64,000 nt of DNA, taken from SABI01 sp963677695 (GTDB lineage Bacteria > Spirochaetota > Spirochaetia > Sphaerochaetales > Sphaerochaetaceae). Where the stretch lies: the NCBI GenBank assembly GCA_963677695.2, contig CAXXUJ010000001.1, positions 1 to 64,000 on the forward strand, read 5' to 3'. Of the stretch, positions 42,640 to 51,296 are shown piece after piece; within the stretch, counting starts at the first letter, position 1, and every line of letters begins with the position of its first letter. Below the pieces are notes generated by a model. That model saw nothing but the letters and a program-made list of their open reading frames with translations. It made no database searches and had not been told where the DNA came from. Both the position numbers and the translations under genes were made by a program.

Positions 42640-43947
42640 ATGAAAAAATTCGTGTTACTGCTATTAATCGCTATTCTTGCACTGCAGGGAATCATGGCAA
42701 CGGGAACTGCTGAAGCTGAATCAGAAGATATCGTGCTTCAATGGTGGGACTGGAATCCGAGTATGAAGGATCGCAATGAGGCTCTGATAGCTGAATTCGA
42801 GGCTTCTCACCCCGGAGTTACCGTAGAGCTCTCCACCTACGCGACCAGTGAATACTGGACGAAGCTGAGAATACAGGCAAACCAGAGAAAGCTGCCTGAT
42901 GTATTCACAATGAGCTCAGGTTATCTGGAAGAGTGGGCCAATGCCGGACTCCTCCTTGATCTGGGTGATATGATCAAGAAAGATAATCTGTTCGGTGACT
43001 TCTACCAGGGAATTTTCGATGTCGGCAAGAGCATCAGCGGGACAGACTCGTACTATGCCATTCCCTTCGCTTTAGTAACCACTGTCCTTTACTATAACAA
43101 AGACCACTTCGATGCCGCAGGCTTGAGTTATCCCGATGATTCATGGACCTGGGATGATTTCACATCAGCAGCGAAGAAGCTTACCATCGACAAGGATGGA
43201 GACGGTAAACCGGATCAGTGGGGACACTGGTTCTATGGACGCTATGCCCAGATTGAATCATGGGTCTATGCGAATAACGGAAAACTACTTGATGCAAACA
43301 AGAGGTTCGCTCCCGATGCCAATGCCATGGCTGCTCTCAAGATGCTGACAGACCTTGTACTCGTTGACGGCAGTGCACCGACTCAAAAAGAGATGAGTGC
43401 TCTCAGACAGCAGGATATCTTCCCTCAGCAGCTTGCTTCCATGTGGGTTGACGGTTCCTGGAACATCGATAACAACCGGATTGTGGCTGGAGACAGTTTC
43501 AACTGGGGTATTGCACGTATTCCTCAGGGACCGGCTGCCTCGAGCAAGATCGGGTACGGATGGCCTGACTACTATGCAATCTCTCCTGACACAAAGAGTG
43601 CAGGTGCCGCATGGGAGTTCGCCAAGTTCATTGCAGGTGAAGGTCTCTCAATGGGAGATTACATGGCAGGAAAGATTCCTTCCTACAAGGCACTTGCTGA
43701 AAGCGATGACTTTTCAGATATGAGCCAGCAGCCTGGTGATATGGGGCTCCTTATCAAGCAGGCAGATGGTGAGCTGAGAACCTCCTTCACTCTCGGATGG
43801 AGTGAATGGAGAGGCTACGCCGCGGCAGAGACGCTCGGCCTGAACGGCCTCATCGATGCTATCATCAACGGTGAAGAAAGTTTCGATAAGGGAATGAGCG
43901 AAGGTGCTGAAGGCATCAATGCTGTTCTCGGCAGATATTATAAGTAA
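42640..43947 (+). CDS. ABC importer substrate-binding protein, sugar type
   Basis: 435 residues. A signal peptide ending near ALQGIMATGTAEA is followed by the family 1 extracellular solute-binding pattern: QWWDWNPSMKDRNEALIAEFEASHPGVTVEL, PDVFTMSSGYLEEWANAGLLLDL, YYAIPFALVTTVLYYNKDHFDAAGLSYP. The cluster with MalF/MalG-like permeases indicates a carbohydrate or carbohydrate-phosphate ligand. The gene following the permeases encodes a phosphodiester glycosidase, which hints at a glycosyl phosphodiester. AGGAGG lies 6 bases before the ATG. Confidence 0.9.
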   Translation: MKKFVLLLLIAILALQGIMATGTAEAESEDIVLQWWDWNPSMKDRNEALIAEFEASHPGVTVELSTYATSEYWTKLRIQANQRKLPDVFTMSSGYLEEWANAGLLLDLGDMIKKDNLFGDFYQGIFDVGKSISGTDSYYAIPFALVTTVLYYNKDHFDAAGLSYPDDSWTWDDFTSAAKKLTIDKDGDGKPDQWGHWFYGRYAQIESWVYANNGKLLDANKRFAPDANAMAALKMLTDLVLVDGSAPTQKEMSALRQQDIFPQQLASMWVDGSWNIDNNRIVAGDSFNWGIARIPQGPAASSKIGYGWPDYYAISPDTKSAGAAWEFAKFIAGEGLSMGDYMAGKIPSYKALAESDDFSDMSQQPGDMGLLIKQADGELRTSFTLGWSEWRGYAAAETLGLNGLIDAIINGEESFDKGMSEGAEGINAVLGRYYK

Positions 43948-43957
43948 TAATTAACTT

Positions 43958-43983
43958 GGAAGTGCCTCCCCGGAGGCACTTCC
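43958..43983 (+). promoter_or_regulatory. Strong intercistronic stem-loop between binding protein and permease
   Basis: A perfect 12-base inverted repeat GGAAGTGCCTCC / GGAGGCACTTCC separated by CC, 10 bases after the binding-protein stop. No T run follows on the plus strand. In this position such hairpins usually protect the upstream mRNA, so that the binding protein is made in excess over the permeases. Partial termination is possible. Confidence 0.7.
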
Positions 43984-43984
43984 G

Positions 43985-43993
43985 TGGTATACT
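43985..43993 (+). promoter_or_regulatory. Possible internal extended -10 promoter before the permease genes
   Basis: TGG followed by TATACT, directly after the stem-loop and 7 bases before the permease ATG. It would produce a leaderless permease mRNA. Confidence 0.4.
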
Positions 43994-44000
43994 CCCCTCA

Positions 44001-44894
44001 ATGAAACACACGAAGAACGCTCTATCATGGCACAACCCCGTCAGTCCCTGGTTATTCCTTCTCCCCACTATTATCGGACTGATCGTGTTTCGCCTTATCC
44101 CCATCGGGGCTTCCCTCTATCTATCATTCACAGACTGGACATTACTCGGTGATCCCAATTTCATAGGTCTTGAAAATTACCGTGAGGCCTTCAGCAGTAA
44201 GGATTTCCTCACCGTCATTCTCAATACCTTTGAATTCTCCCTTATCTATATCGCGGGAGCGATGGTGCTTGGTATCATCTACGCACTCCTCATCAATGTA
44301 CAGATGAAAGGGATAGCTGCCTTCAGGGCGATTATATACCTTCCGGTGGTCACCTCAGCTGTCGCTGTCGGTATCGTATGGATGTGGCTGCTCGGACCGA
44401 AGTACGGTCTGGTGAACAGAGGGATAGAAGCACTGGGGCTTGAAGCGCCCTACTGGTTCCAGGATGCACATCTCGCGATCAAGAGCGTATCCATGGTGCA
44501 GGTATGGAAGATGGCAGGGTATTATATGATTCTCTTCCTTGCCGGTCTCAAGCAGATTCCAAAGGATACGATCGATGCGGCAGTGGTTGACGGGGCATCC
44601 CCCATTCAGCGGTTCTTCAAAATCACCCTTCCTATCCTCTCCCCTACCTCCTTCTTCGTTCTCACCGTTGCTATCATCGATTCGTTCAAGAACTTCGAGC
44701 TCATATACTCCATGACAAAGGGGGGACCGCAGAACCACTCTACGACTCTGGTCTATTCGGTCTATGTGAACGCGTTCGTCCACTACAGGGTCGGCTATGC
44801 CGCAACCGTAGCTTATGTCCTGCTGCTGTTCGTCGGACTTCTCACCATCTTCAATTTCATCGTAAAAAAGCGATGGGCAAGACCATGGGAGTAA
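44001..44894 (+). CDS. ABC importer permease, MalF/UgpA type
   Basis: 297 residues with six membrane spans. The N-terminus PWLFLLPTIIGLIVFRLIPIGASLYLSFTDW is characteristic of sugar permeases. The EAA loop that contacts the ATPase reads KDTIDAAVVDGASPIQRFFKITLP. It forms a heterodimer with the next gene product. I chose ATG 44001 over the frame start at 43956, which lies inside the stem-loop. No clear ribosome binding site is present. Confidence 0.92.
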   Translation: MKHTKNALSWHNPVSPWLFLLPTIIGLIVFRLIPIGASLYLSFTDWTLLGDPNFIGLENYREAFSSKDFLTVILNTFEFSLIYIAGAMVLGIIYALLINVQMKGIAAFRAIIYLPVVTSAVAVGIVWMWLLGPKYGLVNRGIEALGLEAPYWFQDAHLAIKSVSMVQVWKMAGYYMILFLAGLKQIPKDTIDAAVVDGASPIQRFFKITLPILSPTSFFVLTVAIIDSFKNFELIYSMTKGGPQNHSTTLVYSVYVNAFVHYRVGYAATVAYVLLLFVGLLTIFNFIVKKRWARPWE

Positions 44895-44898
44895 AGAG

Positions 44899-45732
44899 AT
44901 GAAAAAACGAACATCACCTTTCAGGATATTTCTCATCGTTCTCGTTGCTCTGGTCAATATCTTCCCCTTCCTGTGGATGCTAACTAATTCCTTCAATACG
45001 GAAAAGGGAATTTTCTCGACAACGGTACAGTTGATGCCAGATCTGGCGTTCACAGAGCGTATGTTTGAAAACTATATCTCGGTCATCAAAGATTTCAATT
45101 TCGGTCGTTATACCCTCAACAGCATCTTCGTAGCATCGATGGCCTCTCTTGGTCAGCTGATCGTCTGCTCCATGGCAGGCTTTACCTTTGCACGGATGAA
45201 ATTCAGGGGAAAGAATCTCATCTTCTCTCTTGTTATCTTCACTCTCATGGTACCGAATGAAGTCGCGATCATACCCGAGTACTACCTCATGATGCGCCTG
45301 GGATGGCTCGACACCTACCTTCCTTTGATCGTCCCCTCCTTCCTCATAGGAGCAATGGGAACCTTTTTGATGAAGGAGTTCTTCGAACAGGTACCTTCCG
45401 AACTCTTCGATGCAGGAGTCATTGACGGAGTGAACAGCTGGGTGATGTACAAGTCGATCTATCTTCCACAGGGGATAGCGACGATGGCAACGCTTTTCAT
45501 CATTGCATTCATGAACAACTGGAACGACCTGCTCCGCCCTATCCTCTACCTCTCAAAGGATTCTATGATGACTGTCACGCAGGCCCTGACCCAGTTTCAG
45601 GGGCAGTATGAGGCGAAGTGGAACCTCCTCCTTACCGGAAGCGTTCTCTCCATCCTCCCTCTGATTGCAATGTTCATTTTTACGCAGCGGTACATTATAG
45701 ACAACTCAATGAATGCAGGCATCAAGGGCTAA
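44899..45732 (+). CDS. ABC importer permease, MalG/UgpE type
   Basis: 277 residues with six membrane spans. IFPFLWMLTNSFNTEKGIF opens the protein; the EAA loop is PSELFDAGVIDGVNSWVMYKSIYLP, and FNNWNDLLRPILYL-like sequence (AFMNNWNDLLRPILYL) is typical of the MalG branch. It starts 4 bases after its partner. No ATP-binding subunit is encoded in the cluster, so a shared ATPase (MsmX/UgpC type) from elsewhere in the genome must energise the importer. Confidence 0.93.
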   Translation: MKKRTSPFRIFLIVLVALVNIFPFLWMLTNSFNTEKGIFSTTVQLMPDLAFTERMFENYISVIKDFNFGRYTLNSIFVASMASLGQLIVCSMAGFTFARMKFRGKNLIFSLVIFTLMVPNEVAIIPEYYLMMRLGWLDTYLPLIVPSFLIGAMGTFLMKEFFEQVPSELFDAGVIDGVNSWVMYKSIYLPQGIATMATLFIIAFMNNWNDLLRPILYLSKDSMMTVTQALTQFQGQYEAKWNLLLTGSVLSILPLIAMFIFTQRYIIDNSMNAGIKG

Positions 45733-45734
45733 AC

Positions 45735-47084
45735 ATGAAATCGACAGTGGGAACATATGTGCACATTGACGGAGAGATCCAGAGGTATGAACTCATCGAA
45801 GGTCTTTCATGGAAAGACCTGACCTATACATACCTCGAAACGACACCCCGTTCCATAGCTGCGATAGTCCGCCTCTACAGGGCGAATATCATACCGAAGA
45901 ACCCGAGTATGTACGGAACTATGGTATTCTCTCATGTACCTGCATCGATATCGAATATACCTTTCGAAAGACAGACCGAAGCTGGGTATCTCTATGACAA
46001 CCAGGCGCTCACACGGTATCACTTCACGCGGTTATTAGCGAAGGGAGATCTAACAGTAAGGGACGGGAAAATATCGTGTACTGACAGTACTGTTCAGCAC
46101 TTCTTCGAATCCCTGCAGAAGGCAGGGTATCTGTCTGTTGTCGAAGGAAAGAGAGAGAGTATAACGTATGTCCCTATCTCAGGAACTTTCGGCTTCCTTT
46201 CCGAATCCTGTCAGGCGACGACAGCAGTCAATTCCCACTTTTTCCTCATGGATCCAACCGACATCGACTCACCGTATGACTCCCTTGCCACATCCTACGG
46301 CTTTGCAGTAGAGAAAGGAAACATCCTCCAGCCCCCCCTCCATGACAGGGAATCACTTGTAGTAGACAGTACGGGAAGAGCACGGATCATCAACCCTACA
46401 CTGACCTCCCTGACCGTCTCTGTATCAGGGTATGATATGAAGGATGGGAAAAATGGAATAAGCTTCTACAGCAGACCAGAGTGGAGAAGAACGCCTGAAA
46501 AGGATGGAACTGACCTCATCGTTGTCAACAGAAAGCTTGTTGCTCTCAGTGAAGGCGGAGGTATAAAGATACCGATGGCAGGTTTTGTGATCCACAGTGA
46601 TGCAATATTAGATATCACAGATCAAAAAGTCACTTATACGATAGATGAAGATATCCAGTTTGCTGTTCAGGTGGGACCTGCAGCAGTGAAAGTGGGAGTT
46701 GTTCAGGAAACACTGTGCTGCCCATTCTACACGGGAGAAGGGACACCCTATCCATCTACTGTATATCCTCTCCCGTATGAGACTGCCCGTGCGGCACGCA
46801 CAGGGATTGCCACCATAAATGACAAACCCGTCATCCTATGGCTTGAGGGTGCAAGCAAGAACGGACATGTACCGCACAAAGAGAGCAGCGGATCGTCCCT
46901 GCTCGAAACCGCAATCATTGCCGGAAAGCTTGGTATTACCGATATGGTGAATATGGATGGAGGCGGCTCCGCTCAGATCAATCACAGCTATGGAAGAAAC
47001 CTCCTTATTGCAGACAGAGATGTACAGTCGAACGAGGAAAAAGAACGTCCTGTACCACTTGGCTTGATGATCAGGAAAAGCTGA
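45735..47084 (+). CDS. Phosphodiester glycosidase family protein
   Basis: 449 residues starting 2 bases after the permease stop. The C-terminal part matches the phosphodiester glycosidase (NAGPA/DUF2233) domain: LLETAIIAGKLGITDMVNMDGGGSAQI with the signature N-x-DGGGS and RPVPLGLMI. The N-terminal half has TPRSIAAIVRLYRANIIPKNPSMYG and FFLMDPTD, also of this family. Known members cleave sugar-1-phosphodiester bonds, such as GlcNAc-1-P-mannose uncovering or wall-teichoic acid links. No signal peptide is seen, so cytoplasmic action on an imported substrate is likely. Confidence 0.78.
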   Translation: MKSTVGTYVHIDGEIQRYELIEGLSWKDLTYTYLETTPRSIAAIVRLYRANIIPKNPSMYGTMVFSHVPASISNIPFERQTEAGYLYDNQALTRYHFTRLLAKGDLTVRDGKISCTDSTVQHFFESLQKAGYLSVVEGKRESITYVPISGTFGFLSESCQATTAVNSHFFLMDPTDIDSPYDSLATSYGFAVEKGNILQPPLHDRESLVVDSTGRARIINPTLTSLTVSVSGYDMKDGKNGISFYSRPEWRRTPEKDGTDLIVVNRKLVALSEGGGIKIPMAGFVIHSDAILDITDQKVTYTIDEDIQFAVQVGPAAVKVGVVQETLCCPFYTGEGTPYPSTVYPLPYETARAARTGIATINDKPVILWLEGASKNGHVPHKESSGSSLLETAIIAGKLGITDMVNMDGGGSAQINHSYGRNLLIADRDVQSNEEKERPVPLGLMIRKS

Positions 47085-47174
47085 ATAGCCCTGAGAGTTG
47101 TATCCGGAACTCATATCACTAAAAGTAGAGGATCCGTGCTATCAAGGCGCTGGGTATTAAGGTATACTCAGTGC

Positions 47175-49631
47175 ATGACGATACCTCTTCCTGTTATTTC
47201 CTCGGTTGAATATGGACAAAACCTCTACTCAACCTGCTATGAACATGAGAATTACCTCATCATCCAGGATCATGGCATCTGTGAAAAGAGCGGACACCCC
47301 TTCGACTATGATCTCTATACACAATTTCAGAACAGGATGATGAGAAAGGGGAAACCTCTCTACCGCTTTCTAGATGACACTTCGTTTGAAGCGATAACTG
47401 AATATATTGAAAAGGGATTCGCTTCGAATCGCTTTGACCTTCTCAAAGGAACTGACCGAGCCTATTCGGAAGCCTCTGCCCTTGAACATTTTTTTGAACA
47501 GCAGTTTCTTGCAGCCTTTGGTGAAGAAGGCCTCTCAGCCCTGCATAGGGAATACCCTCTGACAAGTCAGGACAACACGACACTCTTTCTTGATTATGCA
47601 ATCAAGAAGAAGGACGGAACGATTATTGCTGTAGAAGAGAACGGCATCACCTATCATCACCCCCAGATCATCGGTAAAAAACGATACCTCCATCAGCTTG
47701 AGAAGCAGAATATCTGCACAAAATACGGCATCACTCTCTACAGGTTATCGAGTATCGACTGCAGATTCCCGGATCGTGTGATAGATGAGATCAGAGATTT
47801 TTTCGGGGATGCATCTTCATTCGAACCCGTCGGTCTTCAAGTCTCGCGTCCCTTTGCCTTGTACGAACATCAGCGGGATGCTGTTTCTTTTCTCAAGAAA
47901 CAGCGTGAGCAACATACCGAGCAGTGTGCGTCCTTAATCGTACTTCCGACAGCGAGCGGGAAATCCGAAATCATCATAGACGATATATCTTCATACCTAT
48001 CACAGAACTTCGAAGCCCGTGCAGCGGTTGTCGCCCCTACAGTCACAGTCGCAGCAAAATGGGAGAAGGAGTTCAAAAAAAGAAAATTGGAGGTGGAGAC
48101 AGGGACGTATCACCTGTTATGGAGCGCTTACAAGAGAGGCAACCGTCATACCTACGATTACCTCTGCATTGATGAAGCGCACCATGCTGTCTCTCCGATG
48201 ACGAAAAAGGCGATCTCATACCTTAATCCCACATGTCTTGTAGGGCTTACTGCTACACCTGACAGATTAGACAGAAAACGCCTTGAAGATCTCTTCGGAA
48301 ACTATACCGTAGGGCTGACCATCAAGGAAGCGATGACGAAGGGCATCATCAACACACTCCGAGTCCTCAGGGTGGAGACGAACATATCGCTGGAACATAT
48401 CAGATTCAACGGCAAGGACTATGTGAACGCAGACCTCGAAAAGCGGATAGAAGTTCCTACACGAGATGAGACAGTGGCTGAGGTACTCCATCGCTATTTC
48501 AATAAAAGATCGACGAAGGGTGTTATTTTCTGTGTATCGATCCGTCACGCGAAAAACATGGCGGAGACTCTCAATTCATACGGTCTCTCAGCACGTTCAG
48601 TCTCGTCCCAGGATAAAGATTCTGAGGCAATCCTTCATGATTTCAGCAAAGGCTCCTTCAATTACCTCTGTTCCTGCAACATGCTGAACGAAGGTTGGGA
48701 TGAAAAGGATATCAATGTGATGGTGATGGCTCGACCTACGATGAGCAAGGTCCTCTACACACAGCAACTAGGCAGAGGCTTAAGAAAGAGTGGAAACAAG
48801 GGAGATACCTATGTGATAGATGTCGTTGACCAGTACGGAGCGCTTGCCCGTCCATGGTCGGCACATGCGCTGTTCGATACCTCTTCCTACGTTCCCTTCG
48901 GTGTTATCACACAACCATACACCATCGGGGACACGATAGAATATCTAGGAATCACCGAGAAGGTTCTTGCCATACAGGAAGTTGATCCGTTTACATTTGA
49001 AAAGACCTACGGTGATTACCTGAGCACTGAAGAGACTGCAAGGGAACTGTTCATCAATACAGGAACTCTCAATTCATGGGTTAAAAAACAAAAAGTCACA
49101 CCGGACCTTACCATTCCTTTCGGATCACGCTCGCTCAACTATTTCGCTCCTGACTCCCTTGAGCGTATCAGAGAAGAGCAGGGATTAAAAAAACATACAG
49201 AAGAGAGTATCAAGGATGATTTCTTTGAGTTTCTGGGGGAGAAATCCTATACGTTCAGCTTTAAAATCATCTTCCTTCTCTCCCTTCTTGCCCATTGTGA
49301 TACTAACGGAGAAGCTGAGGTTGAACACGTTCTTGATTCCTACATATCTTTTTTCCAGGAACGATTGGCTCGTGGACTTCCTGTTGACCGCGAATCCTGT
49401 GTCTATACTGAAACCTACCTCAAGGATAGGAAAGTGATGCTAAAAAGTCTTCTCTCGAACCCGTTTGAAAAATTCGAACGAAAACGATTTATATATTACG
49501 GAAAGGATGTCTCTCTCCTTTCTTTTCATCCTGGTCTCTGGCAGAAATTTACCCCTGAAGACATTCAGGATATCCGTGTTATGATGGAGAACCATAAAGA
49601 AGAGTATTATGAATCACTGGGAGGTCTCTGA
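47175..49631 (+). CDS. Nuclease-like / SF2 helicase / HTH fusion protein
   Basis: 818 residues. Residues about 95-225 resemble a Vsr/DUF559-type PD-(D/E)xK fold: SEASALEHFFEQQFL, TLFLDYAIKKKDGTIIAVEENGITYHH, YGITLYRLS; the last motif residue is N, not K. The SF2 helicase follows: Walker A LPTASGKSEI, DEAH box CIDEAHHA, GLTATPDRLDRKR, then VIFCVSIRHAKNMAE, MLNEGWDEKDINVMVMARPT and QQLGRGLRKS. After it comes an excisionase-type HTH (YLSTEETARELFINTGTLNSWV) and a helical tail. TATACT at 47163-47168 predicts a leaderless start. It overlaps the methyltransferase gene by 1 base (TGATG). A defence or DNA-repair role is inferred. Confidence 0.82.
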   Translation: MTIPLPVISSVEYGQNLYSTCYEHENYLIIQDHGICEKSGHPFDYDLYTQFQNRMMRKGKPLYRFLDDTSFEAITEYIEKGFASNRFDLLKGTDRAYSEASALEHFFEQQFLAAFGEEGLSALHREYPLTSQDNTTLFLDYAIKKKDGTIIAVEENGITYHHPQIIGKKRYLHQLEKQNICTKYGITLYRLSSIDCRFPDRVIDEIRDFFGDASSFEPVGLQVSRPFALYEHQRDAVSFLKKQREQHTEQCASLIVLPTASGKSEIIIDDISSYLSQNFEARAAVVAPTVTVAAKWEKEFKKRKLEVETGTYHLLWSAYKRGNRHTYDYLCIDEAHHAVSPMTKKAISYLNPTCLVGLTATPDRLDRKRLEDLFGNYTVGLTIKEAMTKGIINTLRVLRVETNISLEHIRFNGKDYVNADLEKRIEVPTRDETVAEVLHRYFNKRSTKGVIFCVSIRHAKNMAETLNSYGLSARSVSSQDKDSEAILHDFSKGSFNYLCSCNMLNEGWDEKDINVMVMARPTMSKVLYTQQLGRGLRKSGNKGDTYVIDVVDQYGALARPWSAHALFDTSSYVPFGVITQPYTIGDTIEYLGITEKVLAIQEVDPFTFEKTYGDYLSTEETARELFINTGTLNSWVKKQKVTPDLTIPFGSRSLNYFAPDSLERIREEQGLKKHTEESIKDDFFEFLGEKSYTFSFKIIFLLSLLAHCDTNGEAEVEHVLDSYISFFQERLARGLPVDRESCVYTETYLKDRKVMLKSLLSNPFEKFERKRFIYYGKDVSLLSFHPGLWQKFTPEDIQDIRVMMENHKEEYYESLGGL

Positions 49632-50212
49632 TGAACAGTACGCGGTATTATGACACCCATTCGAAAGAGTACATCAAAAACACTGTAGATGCTGATCTCT
49701 CTGCCCTGTATGCCAGGTTTCTTCCTCATGTTCCGAAAGGCGGAATGATTCTGGATGCAGGCTGCGGCAGCGGACGTGATCTCAGGTATTTTTCTTCCCT
49801 CGGGTATAACTGCAGGGGTTTCGACGGATCGAAGGAGATGGTTGTTGCGGCGCGGGAATACAGTGGATGTGAAGTATCCCAGATATCCTTTGAAACATTC
49901 CACGAACCAGATGCCTATGATGCGGTATGGGCATGCGCTTCCCTCCTCCACGTACAAAGGCCCAACCTTGAACAGGTATTCACCCAGCTCTATCTCAGTT
50001 TAAAAAGTAACGGGATTCTCTATTGTTCATTCAAGAACAGGGAAGAGGATTTTGAGAAGGAAGGAAGATCCTTCACCTGCTTTACTCCTGAACAGTTCAC
50101 TGACTTCATTACCACCAGAACACAGTTCTCAATTACAGATATCTTCATCACTACCGATGTCAGGGAAGGAAGGGGAGATGAATCCTGGATCAACGCGATT
50201 CTATCTACCTGA
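49631..50212 (+). CDS. Class I SAM-dependent methyltransferase (small)
   Basis: 193 residues. The SAM-binding motif is GGMILDAGCGSGRDLRYFSSLGYNCRGFDGS; motif II AYDAVWACASLLHV and motif III LKSNGILYCSFK follow. It looks like the small TehB/UbiG-like methyltransferases, which carry no recognisable DNA-methyltransferase NPPY or DPPY motif. The acceptor is therefore unlikely to be a DNA base amino group and is probably a protein, RNA or small molecule. The start shares one base with the stop of the helicase gene, so translation is coupled and the two products probably act together. Confidence 0.85.
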   Translation: MNSTRYYDTHSKEYIKNTVDADLSALYARFLPHVPKGGMILDAGCGSGRDLRYFSSLGYNCRGFDGSKEMVVAAREYSGCEVSQISFETFHEPDAYDAVWACASLLHVQRPNLEQVFTQLYLSLKSNGILYCSFKNREEDFEKEGRSFTCFTPEQFTDFITTRTQFSITDIFITTDVREGRGDESWINAILST

Positions 50213-50222
50213 AGAGATTCTC

Positions 50223-51197
50223 TTACTCAAACCGAAGCGAGATCTCTCCGCTGTTCAGTATGTGTTCTGTACCCTCTTCATCAGTCACTGAGAGTGACCC
50301 GTTGTTGTGGATCTGTTTGACAGTTCCTGTGTAGGTGGACGTTCCCTGTATCACCTTCACTTTTCTTCCCAGTACGATCGAGTGTTCACGATAGTCTGCC
50401 ATGATAGCAGGGTCATGCAGGTCATCAAGGACATTGATCAGGTTTGAGATAAGCTTTGCAGCCAGCGGGTTTACTAAAGGTGTCTCCTCTTCAAACAGGG
50501 TTGTTGCTATGTTCGCGATTTCCTCTGGAAATCCACCTTCAGGTGGAAAGAGATTGATACCGATTCCGATGATCATCGATTCCATCTTTCCGCTCTCGAA
50601 GCTGCTTACCCCTTCGGTCAGTATACCTGCAACCTTCTTATCCCCGACATAGAGGTCATTGACCCATTTGATACCTATATCCTTTCCGCTTATTTCCTCT
50701 ACCGCCCTGCGGGCGGCCACTGCAGTTGCCGAGGTGACAAGGATGGCATCGCTCATTTCAAGTTCACGGGTCACGATGAGTGACATATAGAGTCCCGAGT
50801 GAGAGGGAGAGTGGAAGGTTCTTCCCAGTCTCCCCTTCCCTGCGCTCTGGTGAGAGCTGAGGATGATGGTAAGGTCCTGTGCCCCTTCTGTGAGGAGACG
50901 TTTCGCTTCCTGGTTTGTGCTGTCAACGGTGGGATACACCTTCAGGTGTATGCGTTGCTGTATGTCCTCAGAGAGGATGAGGGAGATATCTTCTGAGGAG
51001 AGCATGGTGCTCTCTGATTCCAGAGTATACCCTAGTGAGCGTTTGGAGTTGATTGTGAAACCTCCTGAGCGCAATGCGTCAATGGCCTTCCATACCGCGG
51101 CACGCGATATGCCGAGACCGGTTGCTATCTGTTCACCTGAGATAGCTTCGGGGTGGTTTTCCTTTAATATTTTCAGTACCCGCTCTTTCGTTGTCAA
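50223..51197 (-). CDS. birA: Biotin-protein ligase / biotin operon repressor BirA
   Basis: 324 residues. The N-terminal winged helix (residues 1-65) reads ERVLKILKENHPEAISGEQIATGLGISRAAVWKAID. The ligase domain has HQSAGKGRLGRTF, SLIVTRELEMSDAILVT and IKWVNDLYVGDKKVAGILTEG, and the C-terminal SH3-like domain ends in GSLSVTDEEGTEHILNSGEI. It attaches biotin to carrier proteins and, with biotinyl-AMP bound, represses biotin genes. The TTG start has GGAGG 5 bases upstream. It is divergent from bioY over a perfect operator that overlaps both promoters. Confidence 0.96.
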   Translation of the reverse strand: MTTKERVLKILKENHPEAISGEQIATGLGISRAAVWKAIDALRSGGFTINSKRSLGYTLESESTMLSSEDISLILSEDIQQRIHLKVYPTVDSTNQEAKRLLTEGAQDLTIILSSHQSAGKGRLGRTFHSPSHSGLYMSLIVTRELEMSDAILVTSATAVAARRAVEEISGKDIGIKWVNDLYVGDKKVAGILTEGVSSFESGKMESMIIGIGINLFPPEGGFPEEIANIATTLFEEETPLVNPLAAKLISNLINVLDDLHDPAIMADYREHSIVLGRKVKVIQGTSTYTGTVKQIHNNGSLSVTDEEGTEHILNSGEISLRFE

Positions 51198-51212
51198 CGC
51201 TTCCTCCAGACT

Positions 51213-51246
51213 ATTGTAAACTTATTTTTAATTTATTGTTTACAAT
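51213..51246. promoter_or_regulatory. BirA operator between birA and bioY, overlapping divergent promoters
   Basis: ATTGTAAAC (51213-51221), 16 bases, GTTTACAAT (51238-51246), a perfect palindrome. This matches the known bacterial BirA site (TTGTAAAC-N14-16-GTTTACAA). Each half-site contains a TACAAT that can serve as -10, one for birA and one for bioY, so one bound BirA dimer would shut both directions. Confidence 0.88.
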
Positions 51247-51296
51247 AGGGCGTGTTTCATGGTATCACACAAACAGATATTCGTGGAGGTATGTAC

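Noticed and set aside
49631..50212. DNA methyltransferase of a restriction-modification system
   Set aside because: No NPPY, DPPY or PCQ acceptor motif and no target-recognition domain; it is a small TehB/UbiG-like enzyme.
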